64,000 nucleotides of DNA from Paludibacter sp. (lineage in GTDB: Bacteria > Bacteroidota > Bacteroidia > Bacteroidales > Paludibacteraceae): NCBI GenBank assembly GCA_028690665.1, contig JAQVAV010000003.1:62001-126000 (forward strand), given 5' to 3'. Under the pieces are notes generated by a model. That model was not told the origin of the DNA, searched no databases, and saw nothing but the letters and a program-made list of their open reading frames with translations. Both the position numbers and the translations under genes were made by a program. Numbering within the stretch: the stretch's first letter is position 1; every line of letters starts with the position of its first letter. Below are positions 11,001 to 19,114 of this stretch, piece after piece.

Positions 11001-11237
11001 TCCAATCTCGGCCGAAACAGAAAATGTACCATTAAGTCCTGATACAGTGCCTGTTGGCTTCCCTTTTACAATAATATTGACTCCAATCAGCGGATCATTC
11101 TGATTTTCATCATAAACTCTTCCCATTACTTTGTTTACTGGCATAGTTTTTTGAGCAAATGTTTGCATCGGAGTTCCCCAAAACATGATTATAAATCCCC
11201 AGAACAAGAAACAAGATATTTTTTTATTTAACAACAT
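8076..11237 (-). CDS. SusC/RagA family TonB-linked outer-membrane transporter
   Basis: The frame opens at 11303, but Met23 at 11237 gives a normal signal peptide ([21 protein letters not shown] ending at TFAQ), so that start is preferred. Domains: carboxypeptidase-D regulatory-like beta-sandwich ([21 protein letters not shown]), SusC signature ([36 protein letters not shown]) in the plug, then a 22-strand barrel to the C-terminus. It imports oligosaccharides using TonB energy, paired with the downstream SusD. If the longer start were used the upstream discoidin gene would be only 12 bp away; with Met23 the gap is 78 bp. Either way the genes form one operon. Confidence 0.95.
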   Translation of the reverse strand: [1053 protein letters not shown]

Positions 11238-11315
11238 ATCAGCTAATTTTACTTGATAATTTTTATAATTGAATAAAAATTTACGGGTATCAAAGAAACC
11301 CATATATTTGACAGT

Positions 11316-11750
11316 CTATTCAAATGATATTTCATAAAACCCAGGACCTTTTTTCTCACTTCTTTCTAAAACTGTAAGTTTGAAAACCTGAGCAGTTACC
11401 GGCTTAAATGAATTTTTATAAGTATCGGATATTAAGCTATCTTTAATCAACTTAATCCACTGATCTCCTTCCTGATATTCAATAACAAATTTTGTAATAC
11501 GTGTTTTGTACTGTTTGAACTTTATTTTCGAAACCGTGATAGGCTTACCATAATCAGCCTGAATCCACATCGAATCAAAGTCTTTATGATCGGGAGAAGC
11601 CCAACGAGTCTTTTTATCCCCATCAAAAGCTAATGACGGTGGATAATCAGCGTTATACTGAGCAAATGCGGTTACTGTTGGAGTCGGTTTTTGACCAAAA
11701 GCAATAAATGTTATTGCTGATAAAATAAATAATAAACTTGTTTTTTTCAT
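11316..11750 (-). CDS. Small secreted discoidin (F5/8 type C) domain protein
   Basis: 144 residues: signal peptide (MKKTSLLFILSAITFIAFGQ) and then almost exactly one discoidin-type jelly roll (AFDGDKKTRWASPDHKDFDSMWIQADYGKPITVSKIKFKQY). The Asp-Gly-Asp and Thr-Arg-Trp pattern is typical of CBM32-like domains, which bind galactose-type and other sugars. There is no catalytic partner in the same chain and no lipobox, so it may be a free periplasmic or secreted sugar-binding protein. It lies directly upstream of SusC, an uncommon position for a stand-alone domain. Confidence 0.8.
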   Translation of the reverse strand: MKKTSLLFILSAITFIAFGQKPTPTVTAFAQYNADYPPSLAFDGDKKTRWASPDHKDFDSMWIQADYGKPITVSKIKFKQYKTRITKFVIEYQEGDQWIKLIKDSLISDTYKNSFKPVTAQVFKLTVLERSEKKGPGFYEISFE

Positions 11751-12057
11751 ATTATTTTTAATTAACTATTATTTTTCATATTACTGATAATATACAGAGT
11801 TCATCTAAAGCAGTATATTAAAGCATTTATTTACAAAGCTTTCATTGTCTCTTTATACAATCTCTAAATCTATCTAATTTTCATTTATTGAACTCGTCCT
11901 GATTTTTGAGTCAGACAGAAGCAACTCCAGATAAAATCGGGATAAGGTATTTATACCTTAAAAACATCGGCCAATTTAGTGCTTCCTTTTTTTCGGAAAT
12001 TTTATCTTTTCTCTATGAGATAGAAGTTATTACTAAAAGTTAAGACAGCTTTATTCT
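11751..12057. other. Intergenic, 307 bp, upstream of discoidin-SusC operon
   Basis: No gene. It contains a perfect inverted repeat TAAGGTAT-TT-ATACCTTA at 11943-11960 that could be an operator or a short stem. On the minus strand AAGCTTTG (plus 11834-11841) is one mismatch from the -7 consensus and would fit a start site for the discoidin-SusC-SusD transcript. Evidence for the promoter is weak. Confidence 0.35.
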
Positions 12058-15000
12058 TTAATGAATCACAACCAAACGTAAAACCTCTGATATTTTGTTT
12101 TTAAAAACAGATTTACACAAATAGATTCCCTCAGGTAAATCTGCAACCGATATTTTAATATTTCTCATTTCGTTTCCATTACTCACTGATTTTAAAACAA
12201 CGCCCGTCAATGTTGAAATCTCAACTTTATCGAATTCTGTTTCGGATTGTAAAAAAAAATATTTTCTCGATGGATTAGGATAGATTTTTATTCTCGATAA
12301 AAGCTTTGGAGTATGTGTCCAAGTAGGATTACTGAGTACCCCTGCCATACTTTTAATTATTTTAAATGTTGTAGCTCCATTAAATACACGTTGTGGGCGC
12401 ATTAACTCAGTAGTAATACTTCCTACTATTTGAAGCTGAGGATCTTCTTTGCAAAGAATATAAGTTTTTCCATCTACTGCTTTTATTCCATCTATTTGGA
12501 AAAGCTCATTCATATTGCGTTGTTTAGTAATAGTGGACGGAGGATTAATCACGGAATATTCTCCATATCTAACTGAAATCCATTTACCTTTAAGTTCATC
12601 TCCTTCCGGAATTACTGCATCCGTAACAAATGCATTATAAGCGGCTCCAGCTACTTTTCGAACTACCCCTGTAATTGTTCCTGTATAAACAAAGTCTGGA
12701 ATATTCAAATCATTATCAGTATATGATAATTTACTACCCTGGACTAAATAACCATTCACCAACGAATCAATATTAGTAAAAAGACCTATTTTACCAGTTA
12801 AAGAAAAAATGGAATCAGCCGTCTGAATAGTTTGAGTTGCTGTAGTTCCTGTTATTAAATCGCTATTGAGATTTATTAAAACAACATCTTTTCGTCCACT
12901 CTTAAACACAACAGACAATGCAACATATTCATTTGATGCATTAACCAACGGTAATTTACTGACACTCGCAATTTTCGAAACAGAACTATAAGGTTCTAAA
13001 ATGTGGACAAAAACACTTTTTGAACTGTTATTGGAACCTATACGTCGCTCAATTAATACCGGACGTGAATAAGCAAATAGATTTTCGGCGCACGTTCGGC
13101 GATACGGATAGGGAGATGTACCTACATATATAGTAGGAGTTTTATCGTCTACCGCAAAAATTTTTAGACCTCCTGATAATGAATCCTGAAATGTGACATT
13201 CCAGTTCCCTGTCGAAGTTGCTTGTGATACATCTCGAAAAACTCCATACCAATTTGTTACATCGTCTATAAGAACCGGATCGGTATAAGTACCTCCAGCC
13301 GGCAACAGTGGATAATTTTTATTTATTTTCGTCAATGGCAACGAAGAAGTTGCAGTTTGTGCAACTTGCGTCGATCCATTCAAGATATAATCGTGTGTTT
13401 TCCCTCCATTCACCACAAAAACATCAACTAAATATGGAGTTAATAAATCAATCGTATTCAATACTTGCAGCCGTTGATACCTTGTGACCGTTCCCGGATT
13501 AATTGTGTTGCTGTAAACTTCCGTAGCAGAAATACCATTCAGTCCATCTTCAAACATCGTAAAATATCCATTTGTAAATACATGTCCATCGTTACCATAA
13601 ACCTGTCGGCTACTACTATAATATTGTTCCTGAGCCTGATCAACTGCAACCAAATTATGAGCCTGTACCGAATTTGTAAAATTTCGACCCGGAATACGGG
13701 AATACCGAATATCTCCGACTTTTTCTTTACCAAAAGCATAAAGAGTCATATTCATCATGCTGCTGCCCACGTGATTTGCTTTATCATTCGCTCCAATATT
13801 TGACTGTATTTGTTGAATTCCTGTACCATCTCCCAACATGGCATGCGAATAAGCCGGTAAAAGATAAGATTTAGTTAAATCACGTATTACCGCCCCCCCT
13901 GAACGTGTGTCATCAAACGGAGCCAAATCACCGTCAGGAAAAGCAACTGAATCCTGTACCTGCGTAGTACGTTTTGTAAACGCAATACGTTCGGCAGAGC
14001 GTGTTGCTATCGTATTTAAAACAGGTGTATTAGGTGGAAAAAGCTTAAAATAATTATCTAAAAGAAGCATATTTGAATAGTTCTCATCAACGTATCCTAC
14101 ATGGTAGGAAAACGATTCCGGATACATTCCATCCCGTTTATAGTTTCTGCCCAAACTTAACGTATAATATCTATCCACAAAATCAATTATGCTTTCTTTT
14201 AAAGCCGAGTCGGCACAAATCGCGGCTACTTCTATCATACAACCTATATGTCCTACCAGGTTAGTTCCTAAATGTGAGTCCATTGTAGGCTGATCTTTAA
14301 GCCAAAGAGCAATATTTAAAAACAAATCATTGGTAATATGCTGACGAACATCATATCCTTTTTCGACAGAAAGCGATTGCAACGCCTGACTGTCATAAAT
14401 CCGGTCAAAAGCCAAGATTTCACCCTCATGAAACTCATGTGTAAGACCATTATGATCAGATGCACGCTGAACAAATGCTATCGTATTCCGGTAAGCATTC
14501 AACTCGTCTAATCCCACAAGAGTCGATTTATTCCAAGCCTGAGTCATAAAATAGTTTGGTACTACATTAGCCCATTTATCTAAAGCTAATGCCACATAAC
14601 GTGCATATTTTTCATTTCCAGTAAGTTGATAAGCTATCCCCAGAATGGGAAGATTAGAAGTAAGAAAATTTGTTTTTTGATAATCAATCTGGGCCTGTAC
14701 ATAGGTCACTCCTTTACTGGTATTATTGTATGGCACTTTAACTATTTTTCCTGTCATAACCTTTGTACTGGCATAGGAAACAGGATAAGCTGCATTTGGA
14801 AAAACGATACCCGAAGAGTCGCATTTTATTTGATTTGGAGTCAAGGGATCCCAAGTCCAAGAACTGTTATTAACACATGCCGGGCTAAATTGTAGACTAC
14901 GAGGAGCCTGAGTTGGGACTAAATCAAGCCATTGAGACTCCGTATATTTGGTTATCAATGCGAATGCTGAATCTACAATACGACTGCTTCCTACAAAAGG

Positions 15001-15771
15001 ATAATAAGGATGTGTTTTCGGAGTAGGAAGCGTTTTAATATCATTTTCTTTATATTTTTGAACCAAGACTGCACCTAAAATAGGCCCATAACCCTGCGAA
15101 GTCGTATTATTATAGCTAAATGATCGAATGCGATAGGTTACCGGTAATTGTGATACAATCTTATTATTCGGTAATGTATCCAAAGAAATGTAACCATCGT
15201 TGGCAGGATACAAAAAACGAGCAACCTCCATCCAACTTCCATTTTGTTGTTTGCTTTCAACTACACAGCCAATACTGGAGTACGCTTTATGCACAAAAAG
15301 AATTATTTTTCCTACACTTGGTAAAGTAGGCAACTGTAAGTAGCTCTTAACCTGCGTTTCATTAAATGGAGAATACTCTTCAGCAGTATTATTACTTTGG
15401 TAAAGGTCTTTTATGTTAAGCATCCCCAACAAATTGTTGTAATTTCCCAACCGTATCTGAAACAAAGTATATTGAAGAGGAGCACCGTCCAGCATGGCCG
15501 GTTTCCCGTTATATATCGCCTGTTGAGTTACAGGAGCCGGATAACCCAGCCAGCTATTACACCAATACATACTATTAACACTTCCATACCCTGGCGATAT
15601 TGACATATTTCCCCAACTATCTGATCTAAAATTATCAATTATATAGCAATTGGTTGAATCAATACAAAGTTTAATATTTGTATTAACCTGTGCATATACC
15701 GATGTTTCAGCAAAAAACAAAAGAAAAACAATGCTCTGTATTATGTTGTACTTTGTAATTTGATTTTTCAT
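12058..15771 (-). CDS. Heparinase II/III-type polysaccharide lyase with T9SS tail
   Basis: The frame opens at 15792; Met8 at 15771 gives a better signal peptide (MKNQITKYNIIQSIVFLLFF). Using numbering from 15792: an N-terminal beta-sandwich at about 40-250; an alpha/alpha toroid at about 270-650 with HLGTNLVGHIG and RDGMYPESFSYHVGY; then the beta-sheet domain with NHVGSSMMNMTLYAFG and SVQAHNLVAVDQ, the typical heparinase II/III C-terminal pattern. Residues from about 1165 (IKIYPNPSRKYFF to the end) form a type A T9SS sorting domain. It should cut a uronic-acid polysaccharide by beta-elimination at the cell surface or outside. The exact PL family is not assigned; the neighbouring GH88 supports the lyase role. 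Confidence 0.8.
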   Translation of the reverse strand: MKNQITKYNIIQSIVFLLFFAETSVYAQVNTNIKLCIDSTNCYIIDNFRSDSWGNMSISPGYGSVNSMYWCNSWLGYPAPVTQQAIYNGKPAMLDGAPLQYTLFQIRLGNYNNLLGMLNIKDLYQSNNTAEEYSPFNETQVKSYLQLPTLPSVGKIILFVHKAYSSIGCVVESKQQNGSWMEVARFLYPANDGYISLDTLPNNKIVSQLPVTYRIRSFSYNNTTSQGYGPILGAVLVQKYKENDIKTLPTPKTHPYYPFVGSSRIVDSAFALITKYTESQWLDLVPTQAPRSLQFSPACVNNSSWTWDPLTPNQIKCDSSGIVFPNAAYPVSYASTKVMTGKIVKVPYNNTSKGVTYVQAQIDYQKTNFLTSNLPILGIAYQLTGNEKYARYVALALDKWANVVPNYFMTQAWNKSTLVGLDELNAYRNTIAFVQRASDHNGLTHEFHEGEILAFDRIYDSQALQSLSVEKGYDVRQHITNDLFLNIALWLKDQPTMDSHLGTNLVGHIGCMIEVAAICADSALKESIIDFVDRYYTLSLGRNYKRDGMYPESFSYHVGYVDENYSNMLLLDNYFKLFPPNTPVLNTIATRSAERIAFTKRTTQVQDSVAFPDGDLAPFDDTRSGGAVIRDLTKSYLLPAYSHAMLGDGTGIQQIQSNIGANDKANHVGSSMMNMTLYAFGKEKVGDIRYSRIPGRNFTNSVQAHNLVAVDQAQEQYYSSSRQVYGNDGHVFTNGYFTMFEDGLNGISATEVYSNTINPGTVTRYQRLQVLNTIDLLTPYLVDVFVVNGGKTHDYILNGSTQVAQTATSSLPLTKINKNYPLLPAGGTYTDPVLIDDVTNWYGVFRDVSQATSTGNWNVTFQDSLSGGLKIFAVDDKTPTIYVGTSPYPYRRTCAENLFAYSRPVLIERRIGSNNSSKSVFVHILEPYSSVSKIASVSKLPLVNASNEYVALSVVFKSGRKDVVLINLNSDLITGTTATQTIQTADSIFSLTGKIGLFTNIDSLVNGYLVQGSKLSYTDNDLNIPDFVYTGTITGVVRKVAGAAYNAFVTDAVIPEGDELKGKWISVRYGEYSVINPPSTITKQRNMNELFQIDGIKAVDGKTYILCKEDPQLQIVGSITTELMRPQRVFNGATTFKIIKSMAGVLSNPTWTHTPKLLSRIKIYPNPSRKYFFLQSETEFDKVEISTLTGVVLKSVSNGNEMRNIKISVADLPEGIYLCKSVFKNKISEVLRLVVIH

Positions 15772-15840
15772 TAACGCAATTATGGCTAACACGTTTTTTA
15801 TTGGACTGATCGGTAAATGGCATTAAAATCTTTATTGAAA

Positions 15841-15869
15841 TGATCGTCAGCTTAAATCACTGACGATCA
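15841..15869 (-). terminator. Perfect 10-bp hairpin after the beta-helix gene
   Basis: TGATCGTCAG (15841-15850) and CTGACGATCA (15860-15869) pair perfectly over a 9-nt loop. It begins 21 bp past the stop of the T9SS-tailed beta-helix gene and precedes the lyase gene. There is no strong T-run on the minus strand, so it may be a partial terminator or an RNA-stability stem that sets relative expression within the operon. Confidence 0.45.
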
Positions 15870-15889
15870 GTCAATTTTATAAACAAGCT

Positions 15890-17515
15890 CTATTTCAGAG
15901 TTATCTGTTCTCCAGTAGTTGTAATAATCTTGACTATTAGAAACTTATTTGATGGTAATTCAACAGTCGTATTTTGTGCCGAAAAACTACTTAAAAGATG
16001 ACCTGTATAATCATAAACTATTACTTTATCTCCAACATGCAAGCCCTGTAATTTACCACCCAGTCTAAATGTTTTGGCTGTTGACGATGATGGAGAATTA
16101 ACAGTTGTAATACCAGCTAATATTTGTGAAACCGTCTTACTGCCTGATATTAATTCAGCACAGTTATTTGCTGATAAGTAATCATTATAAGTTGAAGAAT
16201 GCATAGATGTATCCCAGTTTGTAATACCTCCAGATACTCCTGAAATATATACACCATTGGCAATAGAATTTTCGATATTTCCTATAGAATCAACAACTCT
16301 GATATCTCTCCATTCATTTCCTGCTACTTCGGGATTCGTGCCTTCGGGAGCACCCGTAGCCACAAATTCATCGTTAGATAAAGCCCGATAAATATTATTC
16401 GAGACAATACTGTTTGTCATATTAACAACATCACCATCACTCTTTGCACAAATAGCCTTAAGATTATAAGTCAGCCACCCCGGCGTACCGTAAGTCCTAT
16501 AATAGGGAGTTGTAGTATTTTGAATAAAAAAAGAATTATTTATGGTTGTGGTGGTATTACCTGATGTTAACAAAATTGCACAATTAGGTGATGAATTATT
16601 ATAAAACTTAGAATCGCTAATATTGATTGTAGCTGTTCCACCTATTTGTCCAAAAATTCCTGAGGGATAATCTGTATTAGTGGCTGTTGTCACTACATTA
16701 TCATTAAATTTACAATTTGAGATGGTAATATTATTGTTTGCTCCCTTAAACCGACCTACTGCACTCGTATAGGTTGCTTTGTTATTTGAAAAGGTAGAAT
16801 TTGTAATATTGGTCGTAATATAAGGAGATTGCAGATAGAACACACCTGTTACATTATTTCCTGTTCCGGAATTCATTCCCTCACATCTGTCAAACACACA
16901 ATTGTCTATTGTGAACGTAAAACTGTTTTCTAAACTTGTAATACCTGAATTCCCATTCTGAAAAAATACGCCTGAACTCATTGAGACACATTCACTAAAC
17001 GAACAATTCTTCAACTGAATATTCGATTTGAATTTATTTGATACAGTCGTCAATATAGCAGCCTGATTAGTTGAGGAATTATACGACTTCTGAAAATTAA
17101 TTCCCTCAAAACTGACTGTGTTTGTGTTGTTGTCAAGCTCAGGATTGGAGCTAAAATCCAGGCTAAAAAAGGTAAAGTTTTTTGCTGTCGTGCTTGGTGA
17201 AGTATTTGATGTGAATGTCGGATATTTTAGAGGATCAGGAGCAAGACTAGAAACATCGTCGCCCATATTGTATCCACCAATAATGGAAACAGGTACTTTC
17301 ATAATAACTTTAGCCGTTACAGTATATGTACCTGACGAAAGATATACTCTATCATTTGCCTGAGTTGCCAAAGCAATAGCATTGGAATATGATACAGCGT
17401 TTTCCCAATTCACACCGGTGCCTTCTGTTCCGGTTGGTGTAGCAAAGTAGTTTGTTGCTTGTGTCAAAAAGAAGGACCAACAAATTAACGTCAAAGAAAG
17501 AAGTAGTTTTTTCAT
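15890..17515 (-). CDS. Secreted right-handed beta-helix protein with T9SS-like C-terminal tail
   Basis: 541 residues. Signal peptide MKKLLLSLTLICWSFFLTQA, then NYFATPTGTEGTGVNWENAV, the usual opening of secreted parallel beta-helix proteins. Repeated Asn-rich coils such as ITNSTFSNNKA, ITISNCKFNDN and INISDSKFYNN run from about 130 to 400. The last 60 residues (VIVYDYTGHLLSSFSAQNTT, LPSNKFLIVKIITTTGEQITLK) have the layout of a T9SS sorting domain. No catalytic motif is recognised. It may bind or depolymerise the PUL substrate at the surface. It lies between the other beta-helix protein and the lyase. Confidence 0.75.
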   Translation of the reverse strand: MKKLLLSLTLICWSFFLTQATNYFATPTGTEGTGVNWENAVSYSNAIALATQANDRVYLSSGTYTVTAKVIMKVPVSIIGGYNMGDDVSSLAPDPLKYPTFTSNTSPSTTAKNFTFFSLDFSSNPELDNNTNTVSFEGINFQKSYNSSTNQAAILTTVSNKFKSNIQLKNCSFSECVSMSSGVFFQNGNSGITSLENSFTFTIDNCVFDRCEGMNSGTGNNVTGVFYLQSPYITTNITNSTFSNNKATYTSAVGRFKGANNNITISNCKFNDNVVTTATNTDYPSGIFGQIGGTATINISDSKFYNNSSPNCAILLTSGNTTTTINNSFFIQNTTTPYYRTYGTPGWLTYNLKAICAKSDGDVVNMTNSIVSNNIYRALSNDEFVATGAPEGTNPEVAGNEWRDIRVVDSIGNIENSIANGVYISGVSGGITNWDTSMHSSTYNDYLSANNCAELISGSKTVSQILAGITTVNSPSSSTAKTFRLGGKLQGLHVGDKVIVYDYTGHLLSSFSAQNTTVELPSNKFLIVKIITTTGEQITLK

Positions 17516-17567
17516 AATAATTAAATTTTAAATTTAAGAATGCTATTAATTTCACATATCAAACCAT

Positions 17568-19082
17568 TTACTTTTTGTTTTTTAATTGTGCAAGATATAA
17601 TGATATCGGTATTAACCCGGGTTTATTTAACCCTTCCCATTCTCCATCAGGTCTATCTTTAAAGTGTCCTGAATATTTATTTCCAGTTTCTCCGATACAA
17701 TAATTTTTAGCAGAACTCCAGGGGCTTTGTACACAAATTTCCTTAGCTTTACAATTCCAAAGCACTTGATTGGCACCGGCCCATCCATGCCCGGATCCCA
17801 TATTTCCGCGATCTTGTACATTGATTTGTCCATCGGTATAAATATTATCATACAAAGTTCCTGTGGCCCAACGGTGGTGCGGCCCAATATCGGCATAAGT
17901 ATTTCGTGCTATACAGTTGTAAAATACATTTGGACCGCAAGCCTTCGCTCCTGTAACATAATCATGACGGGCATTGTCCGACTTGCAGTTTTTCACTAAA
18001 TTAAGTTGACCATCAATGCAAAATGAATATCTCCGGCCTCCGGTGATTATCGATTTTGGGTCAAAGCAACCGGACTCGCTTACCGTAATAGATTTTGCAT
18101 TAGTACCGATATTAATACAACCCATACCAAAATACCAAGAATTAATATTACGAGCCCAACAATTTTCAGCAGTTTCAAAATCAACAGCTACCCAGCCATG
18201 ATCTTCATCTGTATCTGACTGATAATCAGATTTAAACATAATGTTATCGACTCCAATTTCAGAAATTCTTTCTTCAAAAGTATATTTAAAAATTGCACCT
18301 CCTCCGTATTTTGCTTCCATGGCCATAACTATTGGATTGTCAATAAATATTCGGTTCTCATCTATTTTAGTAATTACCCGTTCATAATATAAATCATAAG
18401 CGCCTTGAAGCCACTGTTTCGTACCCGGTCTTTCTTCAATCTGATCCATTTTTATATCCTTAATCCAATCGGCAGTGCCCGGACGATAGACAATTATCTG
18501 ATCACCAACTTTAAATTGTTTACTATCTTCCACATTAAATGAAAAAGCTCCCACAGGTACGTAGCTATCCGAAATAGCGATTTTTGTTTCCAGAAGGTCT
18601 TTCCGTTTTCCAGAACCGGAGATCAGCAAAAGGTTACGCTTACCTCTACCCGATGCAACCAATACAGTACCATTATAATCATTTCCTTCTCCCTTTAATA
18701 TAACTCCGCTTTTGGATATTTTTAATGTCCCGGGTATATAATAGACACCCCTTTTCAACAATATAGTTCCCCTTAAACCTTTATCGTTTAATGGCAATGC
18801 ACTGACCTCATCAATTGCCTTTTGGATAAGAGTCTGACTCTCACCCTGTGGAACCGGGGAAATAACTCGGACAACATTTTCCACCGAAAACTCGGCATTT
18901 CCTTGATGATAACCGACTCTGCTAAAATCAGGAATTATGTTTCCATTTTCATCTGCTTTATAAACCAGTTTTCCTGCCGATTCAAAAACAAACTTTGACT
19001 GCCATGTTGACTGGCAGAACACCGTAGATATTGAAATCGTCAATATAAACAACGGGAAAATATAAACTTTAAAAAGATTCAT
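17568..19082 (-). CDS. Secreted parallel beta-helix protein, putative polysaccharide-active enzyme
   Basis: 504 residues with a signal peptide ending near STVFCQ. After an N-terminal segment, SQTLIQKAIDEVSAL and TILLKRGVYYIPGTLKISKSGVIL mark the start of a pectate-lyase-superfamily beta-helix. The C-terminal third holds a strongly conserved-looking block, RHDYVTGAKACGPNVFYNC, then IGPHHRWATGTLYDN, RGNMGSGHGWAGANQVLWNC. I have seen this His/Arg/Trp-rich block in secreted bacterial beta-helix proteins, but I know of no assigned activity. It begins 52 bp before the next beta-helix gene and follows GH88, so it probably acts on the same uronic-acid polymer, as a lyase or hydrolase. The function is inferred. 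Confidence 0.65.
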   Translation of the reverse strand: MNLFKVYIFPLFILTISISTVFCQSTWQSKFVFESAGKLVYKADENGNIIPDFSRVGYHQGNAEFSVENVVRVISPVPQGESQTLIQKAIDEVSALPLNDKGLRGTILLKRGVYYIPGTLKISKSGVILKGEGNDYNGTVLVASGRGKRNLLLISGSGKRKDLLETKIAISDSYVPVGAFSFNVEDSKQFKVGDQIIVYRPGTADWIKDIKMDQIEERPGTKQWLQGAYDLYYERVITKIDENRIFIDNPIVMAMEAKYGGGAIFKYTFEERISEIGVDNIMFKSDYQSDTDEDHGWVAVDFETAENCWARNINSWYFGMGCINIGTNAKSITVSESGCFDPKSIITGGRRYSFCIDGQLNLVKNCKSDNARHDYVTGAKACGPNVFYNCIARNTYADIGPHHRWATGTLYDNIYTDGQINVQDRGNMGSGHGWAGANQVLWNCKAKEICVQSPWSSAKNYCIGETGNKYSGHFKDRPDGEWEGLNKPGLIPISLYLAQLKNKK

Positions 19083-19114
19083 GTTCTTAAATCCGAAAAT
19101 AAACGTATGGATAT

